DNA of 20,571 bases. It comes from an uncultured Bulleidia sp. (lineage in GTDB: Bacteria; Bacillota_I; Bacilli_A; Erysipelotrichales; Erysipelotrichaceae). Both the position numbers and the translations under genes were made by a program. Below are positions 1 through 7,886 of this stretch, one piece after another. The notes under the pieces are model-generated. The model was not told where the DNA came from, did no database searches, and worked only from the letters and a program-made list of their open reading frames with translations. Location of the stretch: assembly GCA_947087645.1 (NCBI GenBank), contig CAMUDN010000012.1, positions 1 through 20,571 of the forward strand. Reading direction: 5' to 3'. Each line of letters begins with the position of its first letter. Within the stretch, counting starts at the first letter, position 1.

Positions 1-49
1 GAACTATTATTCAATTTATTCTTTTTTACAAATGTTCCCATTTTAATCC

Positions 50-78
50 CAGTTACAGTTTCTCATCTTCTGTAACTG
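50..78. repeat. Inverted repeat downstream of guaA
   Basis: Perfect 9-bp arms, CAGTTACAG at 50-58 and CTGTAACTG at 70-78, are separated by 11 nt. They lie about 33 bp beyond the guaA stop codon. There is no clean T-run after the hairpin on the minus strand, so it is not a textbook intrinsic terminator for guaA. It could still cap or end the transcript. The rest of bases 1-110 shows nothing recognisable. Confidence 0.45.
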
Positions 79-110
79 TTGATTTTACAAGGCTTTTGAT
101 TTTTTTGCTA

Positions 111-1652
111 CTATTCCCATTCAATTGTCCCCGGTGGTTTTGACGTAATATCCAAAGCCACCCGATTAACATGTTGAACTTCGTTAACAATACGATTTGA
201 AATTTTATCTAAAACATCGTATGGAATCTTAGCCCAATCAGCCGTCATTCCATCAATAGATGTTACCGCCCTGATAATAACTGTATAATCATATGTTCTC
301 TGATCACCCATGACACCTACTGATTTAATATTTGGTAAGCATGTAAAATACTGCCAAATTTTTCTATCTAAACCAGCTTTTTTTATTTCTGCCCGTAAAA
401 TAGCATCTGACTCTCTAACAATGGATAATTTCTCTTCACTTATTTCACCTAAAACCCTAATACCTAAACCTGGTCCTGGAAAAGGTTGTCGCCAAACCAT
501 TTCTTCAGGTAAACCAAGTTCTATTCCTAACTGTCTAACTTCATCTTTAAATAACTTATTTAATGGCTCAATTAATTTAAAATGCAAATCTTTTGGCAAA
601 CCACCAACATTATGATGCGACTTAATTGTTTGCGCTGTCTTCGTACCCGACTCAATAACATCAGTATATAAAGTACCTTGGGCTAACCAATGAATATCAA
701 CATCATTAATCAATTTTCGTACTTCATCTTGAAAAGTATAAATAAATTCATTACCAATAATTTTTCTCTTCTTTTCCGGATCACTAACACCTTTTAATTT
801 TGTTAAGAAACGATGACTTGCATCAACCTTCGTCAAATTAATATGCATATTTTTAGCAAATGTTTGCATAACATCATCGGCTTCATTTTTACGTAACAAA
901 CCATGATCAATAAACATACAATACAATTGATCACCAATAGCCTTATTTAACAAAGCAGCCACAACTGATGAATCAACACCTCCTGAAAGAGCTAGTAAAA
1001 CTTTATCATGACCAACTTTTTTTCTAATTTCAGATACTTGTTCACTAATAAAATCTTGCATTGACCAATTAGCTTTTGCTTGACAAACTCGAAAAACAAA
1101 ATTCTTTAAAATATCTAAGCCATATTCACTATGTCTTACTTCTGGATGAAATTGTAAAGTATAAATTTTTCTTTCTGCATCAAATGAAGCTGCTAAAGGA
1201 CATGTTTTACTTTGCCCCATTTTAACAAAGCCAGGTGCTAATGCATTTACTTGATCACCATGACTCATCCATACAATTTGCTTGGCTGGCAAATCATGTA
1301 ATAAATCATTATCTGTATCAAAAACAACTTCCGTTCGTCCATACTCTTTTTTTGTGGAACCAATAACTTTTCCACCTAACATTTGATGTGTCATTTGCAT
1401 TCCATAGCAAATACCCAAAATAGGTAAACCAGAACGGAAAATTTCTGGATCACATTGCGGAGCATCTTGCTCATAAACTGAATTAGGACCACCAGAAAAA
1501 ATAATTCCTTTAACATCATTCAAAGCAAGAATATCTGATAATTTCATATCCCCTGGATGCAATTCAGAATAAACACCAAAATCTCTAATACGTCGTGCAA
1601 TCAATTGATTATATTGACTACCAAAGTCTAAAACAATAATTTTATCCGCCAT
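111..1652 (-). CDS. guaA: GMP synthase (glutamine-hydrolysing)
   Basis: Converts XMP to GMP using glutamine and ATP, the last step of guanine nucleotide synthesis, in the cytoplasm. At 513 aa it is the normal full length for the fused enzyme. The N-terminal class I glutamine amidotransferase shows the GICYGMQ nucleophile loop (Cys82) and the FHPEV histidine/glutamate pair (His169, Glu171). The ATP-pyrophosphatase domain follows with the P-loop SGGVDSS at 223-229. The C-terminal dimerisation domain ends in the usual KPPGTIEWE. The ATG start has a GAGGTG ribosome binding site 5 nt upstream. It is separated by 80 bp from the VanZ-like gene and probably has its own promoter. The family assignment is essentially certain from the motifs. 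Confidence 0.98.
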   Translation of the reverse strand: MADKIIVLDFGSQYNQLIARRIRDFGVYSELHPGDMKLSDILALNDVKGIIFSGGPNSVYEQDAPQCDPEIFRSGLPILGICYGMQMTHQMLGGKVIGSTKKEYGRTEVVFDTDNDLLHDLPAKQIVWMSHGDQVNALAPGFVKMGQSKTCPLAASFDAERKIYTLQFHPEVRHSEYGLDILKNFVFRVCQAKANWSMQDFISEQVSEIRKKVGHDKVLLALSGGVDSSVVAALLNKAIGDQLYCMFIDHGLLRKNEADDVMQTFAKNMHINLTKVDASHRFLTKLKGVSDPEKKRKIIGNEFIYTFQDEVRKLINDVDIHWLAQGTLYTDVIESGTKTAQTIKSHHNVGGLPKDLHFKLIEPLNKLFKDEVRQLGIELGLPEEMVWRQPFPGPGLGIRVLGEISEEKLSIVRESDAILRAEIKKAGLDRKIWQYFTCLPNIKSVGVMGDQRTYDYTVIIRAVTSIDGMTADWAKIPYDVLDKISNRIVNEVQHVNRVALDITSKPPGTIEWE

Positions 1653-1673
1653 TTTTCACCTCATATTAGCAAT

Positions 1674-1703
1674 AATATATCAAAAAGTAATCATATATAA
1701 CAA
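1674..1703 (-). promoter_or_regulatory. Possible guaA promoter
   Basis: On the minus strand TTGTTA (-35, 1698-1703) and TATATT (-10, 1674-1679) are separated by 18 bp and lie just upstream of the guaA ribosome binding site. Matches are 4/6 and 5/6. In such AT-rich DNA chance matches are common. The 80-bp gap is too short, and shows no conserved core, for a purine riboswitch. Confidence 0.35.
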
Positions 1704-1732
1704 TAATCATGTTATAAAATAATTATAATTTA

Positions 1733-2215
1733 TTATTTCTTTTTATAAAATACATATAAGATAATACCTATCAATGTTCCTGTACCATTCGTAATAATAT
1801 CCGTTATGTCACCTATCCTAATGTATGTCAAAAATACTTGTAATATTTCTAAAGATAAACTTGTTAAAATACCGATACAAAAATTGCCCCATAACGAACT
1901 CTTTTTTCTTTGAGCTAGTAAAAAACCAAAAGGTATGAAAAAAATAATATTCAAAATAATTTCCAACCATGCATTATGAACATGTTTTTGTAAATCTATA
2001 AAAGGAATAAAATTAACTTGTTTAGATTGAATAGATAAATGAAAAAAATTAATATTCAATGGCAAAAGTGTTAAATAGATCATAAAACATAAATAAAGAT
2101 AAAGACATGTATATAACCATACTTCTTTTCTTTTATGAATGATAAAATAAGGAAGTAAAATAATTAAATAAATAAATATAAATGGTAAAAATTGACTTAG
2201 TAAAGTATAATTCAT
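1733..2215 (-). CDS. VanZ-family small membrane protein
   Basis: A 160-aa integral membrane protein with about four or five hydrophobic helices. Family marks are the NIIFFIPFGFLLA helix around residues 88-100, the EILQ motif in the next helix, and the acidic GDITDIITNGTGTLIG segment around residues 133-148. These match VanZ-like proteins. The name comes from a glycopeptide-resistance cluster member that raises teicoplanin resistance, but most family members have no known job, and nothing here suggests a van cluster. The ATG start lacks a clear ribosome binding site, so translation may be weak. It is divergent from the glycosyltransferase at 2330, with 114 bp between them. Confidence 0.85.
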   Translation of the reverse strand: MNYTLLSQFLPFIFIYLIILLPYFIIHKRKEVWLYTCLYLYLCFMIYLTLLPLNINFFHLSIQSKQVNFIPFIDLQKHVHNAWLEIILNIIFFIPFGFLLAQRKKSSLWGNFCIGILTSLSLEILQVFLTYIRIGDITDIITNGTGTLIGIILYVFYKKK

Positions 2216-2278
2216 ATTATTTTAAGGATAGCATATTTTTTAATTTTTGATTAAAATTAAGACGATTATCTTGCAAAA

Positions 2279-2284
2279 TATAAT
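2279..2284 (+). promoter_or_regulatory. Candidate -10 box for the glycosyltransferase
   Basis: A perfect TATAAT lies 45 bp upstream of the plus-strand glycosyltransferase start, within the 114-bp divergent gap 2216-2329. No good -35 box sits 16-18 bp away, so this is only a weak prediction. Confidence 0.3.
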
Positions 2285-2329
2285 TATTAAAAGTTAAATG
2301 ATAAAAAAGACTATTTCAAAGGAGTTTAT

Positions 2330-3616
2330 ATGCGTTTTCTAGATCAGTTTGAAATATTTACAAACGGTATTTTTGTGATTATGACACTTGCTTATTTGTA
2401 TCAGATTTATTATATCCTATATAGCTTGTGGAAACGTAAAGTGCCAGTTATCCAACCAGCTAAAAAAAATCATCGTTATGCTATTTTTATAGCTGCTCGA
2501 AATGAAAGTAATGTAATTGGTGAATTATTAGATAGTTTAAAACAACAGGATTATCCATCAAATTGTTATGATATGTATGTTACAGCTGATAATTGTACAG
2601 ATAATACAGCATATGTAGCTAAAGAACATGGTGCACATGTCTTTGAACGTTTTAATCAAGTAAAAAAAGGTAAGGGATATGCTTTAAATGAAATGTATCA
2701 TCAAGTAATTGACTTAAAAGGACATAATTATTATGATGCCGTAGTAGTCTTTGATGCTGATAATATTGTTGATAAACAATTTTTAAAAGAAATTAATAAA
2801 ACTTTCGATACCGGCAAATATGATGCATTAACAACTTATCGCAATTCTAAAAATTTTGGTGAAAATTGGTTAACTGCCGCATACTCAATTTGGTTTATGC
2901 ATGAAGCAAGACATTTAAATTATTCACGTATGATGCTTGGTGCACAGTGTATGATTTCAGGAACAGGATTTGTTGTTTCAACAAAATTAATGGATATCAA
3001 CGAAGGTTGGCCTTATTATCTATTAACTGAAGATATTCAATTTTCTGTAGTTAGTACATTGCAAGGATTTCGTATTGGTTACTGTGATACAGCTATTTTA
3101 TATGATGAACAGCCTGCTTCTTGGCAACAAGCTTGGAAACAACGTTTACGCTGGGCTAAAGGATTTTATCAAATTGATGGTCGTTATCTTGGTCCTTTAG
3201 CTGAAGGAGTCGTTAAACGAAAAAATTATCGCTTAGCTTTTTATGATGTTTTAATGACAGTTGTACCTGCTTCTTTATTGACAGTTGCTTTAATTATTTT
3301 AGCTATTTGGATTCTTGTATCATCATCAATAATGCCTTATTACGTTGCCATCGTTTTTCAAAATGAAATGTTATGGTATTTAATTAAATTAATTGGTGGA
3401 TCATGGATTGGTCTTACTTTAATGGCATTTATTACGACTTTACAAGAATGGAAAAGGATCCCTGCCACAAGATTAGAAAAATTAGGTGCTTGTTGGTTAT
3501 TCCCTGTATATCTTTTGTCATACATTCCTATTTCCATTGTAGCAATGTTTAAAAAAGTAGAATGGGCACCAATTCAGCATTATTCAATAGAAGAAAAGAA
3601 GAAAAATAAAAAATAA
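2330..3616 (+). CDS. Membrane glycosyltransferase, GT2 family (processive polysaccharide synthase type)
   Basis: A 428-aa GT2 enzyme that probably builds or extends a surface polysaccharide from nucleotide sugars at the membrane. A first helix spans about residues 13-33. The GT-A domain opens with IFIAARNES (52-60) and continues with TADNCTDNT. It has the metal-binding FDADN (141-145), the catalytic-base TED (233-235) and a QRLRW motif (271-275), the Q/RxxRW signature of processive synthases such as BcsA, HasA and IcaA. Two or three C-terminal helices follow, about residues 305-410. The ATG has AAGGAG 7 nt upstream. It is the only large plus-strand gene here and has no polysaccharide-locus neighbours, so its product cannot be named. 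Its stop is 1 bp from the stop of the converging transporter gene. Confidence 0.9.
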   Translation: MRFLDQFEIFTNGIFVIMTLAYLYQIYYILYSLWKRKVPVIQPAKKNHRYAIFIAARNESNVIGELLDSLKQQDYPSNCYDMYVTADNCTDNTAYVAKEHGAHVFERFNQVKKGKGYALNEMYHQVIDLKGHNYYDAVVVFDADNIVDKQFLKEINKTFDTGKYDALTTYRNSKNFGENWLTAAYSIWFMHEARHLNYSRMMLGAQCMISGTGFVVSTKLMDINEGWPYYLLTEDIQFSVVSTLQGFRIGYCDTAILYDEQPASWQQAWKQRLRWAKGFYQIDGRYLGPLAEGVVKRKNYRLAFYDVLMTVVPASLLTVALIILAIWILVSSSIMPYYVAIVFQNEMLWYLIKLIGGSWIGLTLMAFITTLQEWKRIPATRLEKLGACWLFPVYLLSYIPISIVAMFKKVEWAPIQHYSIEEKKKNKK

Positions 3617-3617
3617 T

Positions 3618-4991
3618 TTATTTCATTAAAATGGAGCGATAACCTTCGATAAAAATAATTAAAATAATAATTGGAATAATATACTTCAAATATAAATAAG
3701 CACGCCGTGGAAAGACTATACCTTCTCCTTCATTTACTTCTAAAATAAATTTTTGATAACCCCAACCAACTTTGCTTGTACAAAATAACAAATAAATAAT
3801 TGAACCAAGAGGCAAGATGTTGTTTGAAACTAAAAAATCCTCTAAATCTAAAATGGTTGTTCCTTTACCTAAAGGCTGAATAAATGAAAGTAAATTGGCA
3901 GCAAAAATAGTCGGCAATGAAAAAATAGTAACCACAATAGCATTCATAACAGCTGATTTACTATGTGATATAGATGGCACTAGATCACGGTGATAGGCAA
4001 TAAGATTTTGAAATACTGCAACTATCGTAGAAAGAGCTGCAAAACTCATAAATAAGAAAAATAAACTAGACCAAAGACGACCAAAATGCATTGCTTTAAA
4101 TACATTTGGTAAAGTAACAAATAATAAATTAGGACCACTTGTTGGCTTAATACCAAAAGCAAAACAAGCTGGAAAAATAATTAAACCAGCAATAAGAGCA
4201 ACCAATGTATCAAGCATAACAACATGTATTGCTTCTCCACTTAAACGACGATTTTTTTCAATATATGAACCAAAAGTAGCCATCGTTCCCATCCCAATAC
4301 TAAGTGTGAAAAAAGCTTGCCCTAAAGCTTGAAAAACAACTTTTGATAAACCAATAGATTTAATTGTTTCCAAATTAGGTTGTAAATAAAAACGTAAGCC
4401 TTCTTTGGCATTAGGTAAGAAAAAAGAATGTATACTCAGAATAAGCATTAAACTAATTAGTGTAATCATCATATATTTGGTGATTCTTTCAACACCTTTT
4501 TGTAAACCTAAAGAAGTAATTAAAAAACCAATAATAATAATTGCTAAAGTATAAAAGAAAACAATTAGCGGTTGTGATAATAATTGATTAAAGATATTAC
4601 TTATTTGTTCCGTACTTTGATTTTCAAAGTGTCCCGAAATAGAAAGTACAAAATAATATAATACCCAACCTGAAATAGTAGAATAAAACATAACTAATAA
4701 ATAATTACCCGCCATCATTGCCCATTTACTTAAATGCCAATAACTATTTTTAGGTTCTAAAACATCAAAACTAAGAGCTACTGTCTTTTGTGAAGCTCGC
4801 CCAACTGCATATTCACAAATTAAAATAGGTAAACCCAGAATAATTAAACATGCTATATATATAATTAGAAAAGCTGCACCACCATTTTTACCGACAATGT
4901 AAGGAAAACGCCAAACATTACCCAGTCCAATTGCACAGCCAGCTGATAATAAAATAAATCCTAAGCGTGATGATAAACGTTCTCTATTCAT
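3618..4991 (-). CDS. Sodium-dependent transporter, neurotransmitter:sodium symporter (NSS/SNF) family
   Basis: A 457-aa polytopic membrane protein that imports a small amino acid or similar solute with Na+. The first helix carries the family signature GLGNVWRFPYIVGKNGG (about residues 22-38), which holds the unwound Na+/substrate site seen in LeuT and MhsT. The FFTLSIGMGTMATFGSYI segment matches the broken sixth helix. There are 11-12 hydrophobic segments in all, the normal bacterial size. The substrate cannot be told from sequence; amino acids such as tryptophan, tyrosine or leucine are usual. The ATG has AGGAG 7 nt upstream. It is monocistronic, with its own promoter region at about 5060, and converges on the glycosyltransferase gene with no terminator between them. 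Confidence 0.93.
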   Translation of the reverse strand: MNRERLSSRLGFILLSAGCAIGLGNVWRFPYIVGKNGGAAFLIIYIACLIILGLPILICEYAVGRASQKTVALSFDVLEPKNSYWHLSKWAMMAGNYLLVMFYSTISGWVLYYFVLSISGHFENQSTEQISNIFNQLLSQPLIVFFYTLAIIIIGFLITSLGLQKGVERITKYMMITLISLMLILSIHSFFLPNAKEGLRFYLQPNLETIKSIGLSKVVFQALGQAFFTLSIGMGTMATFGSYIEKNRRLSGEAIHVVMLDTLVALIAGLIIFPACFAFGIKPTSGPNLLFVTLPNVFKAMHFGRLWSSLFFLFMSFAALSTIVAVFQNLIAYHRDLVPSISHSKSAVMNAIVVTIFSLPTIFAANLLSFIQPLGKGTTILDLEDFLVSNNILPLGSIIYLLFCTSKVGWGYQKFILEVNEGEGIVFPRRAYLYLKYIIPIIILIIFIEGYRSILMK

Positions 4992-5056
4992 AAAACACTC
5001 CTATTTTATAGATATTAGCAGGTTTTATGAAAATTTTCTACATAAAATGAAAAATA

Positions 5057-5073
5057 TTCATTATAGTAATGAA
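5057..5073 (-). promoter_or_regulatory. Transporter -10 box inside an inverted repeat (possible operator)
   Basis: A perfect TATAAT on the minus strand (5060-5065) lies inside the inverted repeat TTCATTA-TAG-TAATGAA (7-bp arms, 5057-5073), about 70 bp upstream of the transporter start. The -35 region is poor. A dyad across the -10 box is a common layout for a repressor site, but the regulator is unknown. Confidence 0.35.
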
Positions 5074-5105
5074 AATATCTATTACTTTGCAAAAATATGC
5101 TAAGT

Positions 5106-5133
5106 TAGATTTTTATAAAAATTTAAAAATCTA
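5106..5133 (-). terminator. AT-rich hairpin at the end of the HIRAN gene
   Basis: Arms TAGATTTTTA (5106-5115) and TAAAAATCTA (5124-5133) make a 10-bp stem with an 8-nt loop that overlaps the stop codon of the HIRAN gene. The stem is almost pure A/T and no T-run follows on the minus strand, so termination is likely inefficient. Transcription could run into the transporter gene. Confidence 0.35.
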
Positions 5134-5518
5134 TAAGATTAATAGCTATCTTAATATAATAAAAATCATCTTCTAAGTTTATTTCTTTTACCGTAGCATT
5201 TAATTCCTTTCCGGCATCTAATAAACGGGCAAAAATAAGATTATCTTTACGTGGTATATATCCTAATTTTTCTTTTTTTTCATTTAAAACAACTATTGCC
5301 TTTACATCAAACTTATTCTTTGGCTCCCGATGTAATATTAAACGATCATTAACTTTCATCTTAGCAAATAATTTTTGATCTTCAATATGGCTTGTGCCAG
5401 CAATATAAGTATCAAATAAATATACTTCATTAATCAAAGGTTTAATTAGATTAGCAATCCCTGAATCTTCTATGATTGATACAATTTGTTCATTTTTAAC
5501 AATGATATCTTTTTTCAC
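5123..5518 (-). CDS. HIRAN-domain protein
   Basis: A 131-aa soluble protein. Residues about 33-115 form a HIRAN domain: FDTYIAGTSHIED at the front, then HREPKNKFDVKAIVVLNE with the conserved N-x-x-D-x-x-A-I/V pattern, and KLGYIPRKDN. HIRAN domains bind DNA 3' ends in eukaryotic helicases such as HLTF. Stand-alone bacterial copies are suspected of acting in DNA repair or in recognising damaged or foreign DNA, but few have been tested. The first 32 residues are of no known type. The start is GTG, with AAGGAG 6 nt upstream. It is the last gene of the run, 12 bp behind the J-domain gene, so the two are almost surely co-translated partners. The role is unknown. Confidence 0.88.
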   Translation of the reverse strand: MKKDIIVKNEQIVSIIEDSGIANLIKPLINEVYLFDTYIAGTSHIEDQKLFAKMKVNDRLILHREPKNKFDVKAIVVLNEKKEKLGYIPRKDNLIFARLLDAGKELNATVKEINLEDDFYYIKIAINLIDF

Positions 5519-5530
5519 ACTTTTCTCCTT

Positions 5531-6298
5531 TTAGTTAATAATTATTTTGATATCAAATTTTTTTAATTTTTTTTCAAGATTTTGTTTATACTCTTTATAT
5601 TCATCTATTTCTTCTTGTATCTCTTCTCTACGTTCTTTAATCTCCTTTTGATCATCTAAAATAAATTTATATTTATATGGAAAAGTATTTATTATTGTTT
5701 CAATTTCCTCTTTCAATTTTTTAATTCGACTATCTACTTTTTCAATTTTATAATCGGCATTTGCTAAACATAATTCATCAACTAATACATTAATATCTTG
5801 TAATTCACTCAAAATATTACAATTATAAGCAATAGCTGTACGTTCCCATAATTCACGAACTTTTTTGTTAGCAAACAGTGTAGGATTCATATCTGGATGA
5901 ATTTTTTTTGCAATTTTATAGTAAAGGTGTTTGATTTCTAACACTTCTTGTTCAGATATCTGTTTTGCTTGTTTAGAAATCTCAACATCTTCAACTAAAT
6001 CTTGTAATTTTTTATTATATGATTGCATAACAGAATCAATATATGTATGCAAATCATGTTCATTTATTTCTTTATCATTATTTACAAAATTCTGACAATA
6101 ATTAATTTTCTTTTTTAAACTAATACATTCAACTTGTAATTGAAAAGATTGCGTGATTAAATCACCAAACAAAATATAATAATTAACATTACATGAAGAA
6201 GCTTCTTTTTTTAATCGATCACGTCTTAATATTAACTTTTTATATTCGTCATATTCAGTCTTTAAATCTACTTTATTTATTTCCATAATTACTTTCAT
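5531..6298 (-). CDS. Coiled-coil protein with a central J (DnaJ-like) domain
   Basis: A 255-aa, very charged soluble protein. Residues 1-35 and about 85-120 look helical or coiled-coil. Residues about 118-165 contain a J-domain core, EVLEIKHLYYKIAKKIHPDMNP, with the diagnostic HPD tripeptide at 134-136. The C-terminal 70 residues are again lysine/glutamate-rich coiled coil. J domains stimulate the ATPase of DnaK-type chaperones, so this is probably a dedicated co-chaperone that brings some client or complex to DnaK. It lacks the Gly/Phe, zinc-finger and C-terminal domains of DnaJ itself. Start choice is unsure: ATG at 6298, or a second ATG four codons on at 6286, neither with a strong ribosome binding site. 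It follows the Mur ligase by 13 bp and precedes the HIRAN gene by 12 bp. Confidence 0.8.
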   Translation of the reverse strand: MKVIMEINKVDLKTEYDEYKKLILRRDRLKKEASSCNVNYYILFGDLITQSFQLQVECISLKKKINYCQNFVNNDKEINEHDLHTYIDSVMQSYNKKLQDLVEDVEISKQAKQISEQEVLEIKHLYYKIAKKIHPDMNPTLFANKKVRELWERTAIAYNCNILSELQDINVLVDELCLANADYKIEKVDSRIKKLKEEIETIINTFPYKYKFILDDQKEIKERREEIQEEIDEYKEYKQNLEKKLKKFDIKIIIN

Positions 6299-6311
6299 AT
6301 TTCTCTAATAA

Positions 6312-7886
6312 TCAATGACTAAATGCTTCAGGTAAATCATTTTCTATCAATATAGTATCATGTTCACTAGCTTGTTCATAAACAAACGCAAAGGCTTCTT
6401 TAACAGTCTGAAAAACATGAATATTATTAGGCATAAAATTCATCTCTTTTAAACCTTGCTGAATAGCTTTTGTTTGTTTAGGACCAACCAAAATAACTTC
6501 ATCCACAAAATGCTTCATCTGCTTCCCAAAAAGATAATTATATTCATCTTGTTTAGGCCCTAAATCAATCATTCCCGGGGTAATAATATAACGCTTACCA
6601 GGCATCATTGAAAGTACTTCTAAAGCCATCTTAGATCCAATTGGATTAGCATTAAAAGCATCATCTATAAAACGATAACCATTTATCTTCTTTAGTTCAA
6701 GACGATGTTCTATTTGTTCACAATTCTCAATAGCCCTTTGTAAAGATTGCCAAGAAATATCTAAATAACGAGCCACAACAATTGCACTAAGAATATTCAT
6801 AATATTTAGTTCACCTAATAATTTAGTATGAAATTTGACCTTTTCTTCTTGATGCAATACCGTAAAATAAGAACCACTAATAGTATAATTAATATCTATT
6901 GCTCGATAATCAACATCTTCTGATTGAATACCAAAGCTTTGTACTTTTACTGAATTATGAATCTTATATTGCCGAATAAATTTATTATCAAGATTAATAA
7001 CTCCTAAACCATTACTTGGTAAATTTTCAATCATCTGCATTTTTTCATGAATAATATTTTCTTGTGAACCAAAAGTTAATAAATGCTGAGGACCAATTGA
7101 TGTAACAAGTCCTATTTGAGGTTTAACATACTTAACTAAACGACTTATTTCGCCAACATGATCAGCACCCATTTCACAAATAAATACTTGATGAATTGGT
7201 TTTAAATAGTTACGGATAGTCATCGTAATACCCATTGGTGTATTGAATGATGCTGGTGTCATCAAAGAATTGTATTCTTCACTTAATATTGATTGCATAA
7301 TGTTTTTTGTACTAGTTTTACCATAACTTCCTGTAATACCAATTTTAATTAAATTATTCTGTGCATATAAACATTTTTTACCTAAATGAATATAATACTG
7401 TTGAATCATCTTTTCTATTGGATAAGTTAAAAAACCAACAATATAGATCATTAACCATGGTAAAAAAGTTAAACCTAAAAGCCATATAAAATTACTTTTT
7501 AAGTTAAAAAAGCTAAAAATAAAAATACATATCAATAAGAATGCTACCACTATTTGTCTTTTTACTCTGCTTGTTATAACTAATGGCTTAATAATTAAAT
7601 GAAATTGATTTTGAAAAATAAACATCCAAATGATTATTATTGCTAAAATAATCAAAATAACATTTCTAACAAGTACCAACGGAAAAAAAGAAATAAGTAA
7701 TGATAATATAGTTAGTAAAGTAGGGAAAAAAAGTTCTGCCTTAATTTCATCTTTTTGATCAATCATCCAATGATATAAACGACGTATTTCATAACGATTT
7801 TGTTGAAACATATGCAAAATATAAACGAATTCACGACAAAAACCATATAAGAATAGAATGATTAATATAATTTTAGAAATAATCAT
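6312..7886 (-). CDS. Membrane-embedded MurF-like Mur ligase
   Basis: A 524-aa protein. Residues 1-155 contain about five hydrophobic segments. The Mur ligase ATPase domain follows, with P-loop GITGSYGKTS (183-192) and the NTPMGITMT and EMGADHVGEI motifs. The C-terminal domain has EHRLE and the MurF hallmark DDAFNANP. MurF adds D-Ala-D-Ala to UDP-MurNAc-tripeptide in the cytoplasm, and that is the best guess here. The usual N-terminal UDP-substrate domain is replaced by membrane helices, which suggests either a membrane-tethered MurF or a related ligase acting on another, perhaps lipid-linked, acceptor. The ATG has AGGAGG 6 nt upstream and overlaps the hydrolase stop as ATGA. I leave the symbol blank because of the missing domain. 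Confidence 0.82.
   Translation of the reverse strand: MIISKIILIILFLYGFCREFVYILHMFQQNRYEIRRLYHWMIDQKDEIKAELFFPTLLTILSLLISFFPLVLVRNVILIILAIIIIWMFIFQNQFHLIIKPLVITSRVKRQIVVAFLLICIFIFSFFNLKSNFIWLLGLTFLPWLMIYIVGFLTYPIEKMIQQYYIHLGKKCLYAQNNLIKIGITGSYGKTSTKNIMQSILSEEYNSLMTPASFNTPMGITMTIRNYLKPIHQVFICEMGADHVGEISRLVKYVKPQIGLVTSIGPQHLLTFGSQENIIHEKMQMIENLPSNGLGVINLDNKFIRQYKIHNSVKVQSFGIQSEDVDYRAIDINYTISGSYFTVLHQEEKVKFHTKLLGELNIMNILSAIVVARYLDISWQSLQRAIENCEQIEHRLELKKINGYRFIDDAFNANPIGSKMALEVLSMMPGKRYIITPGMIDLGPKQDEYNYLFGKQMKHFVDEVILVGPKQTKAIQQGLKEMNFMPNNIHVFQTVKEAFAFVYEQASEHDTILIENDLPEAFSH

Noticed and set aside
310..615. Plus-strand open frame of about 100 codons opposite guaA
   Set aside because: Lies wholly inside guaA on the other strand, has no ribosome binding site and a composition expected from the reverse of a conserved gene.
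1653..1732. Possible purine riboswitch upstream of guaA
   Set aside because: The gap is only 80 bp, lacks the conserved core and has no alternating terminator hairpins.
1733..2215. Glycopeptide resistance through the VanZ-like gene
   Set aside because: The family is widespread outside van clusters and no vanA/H/X-like genes are nearby.
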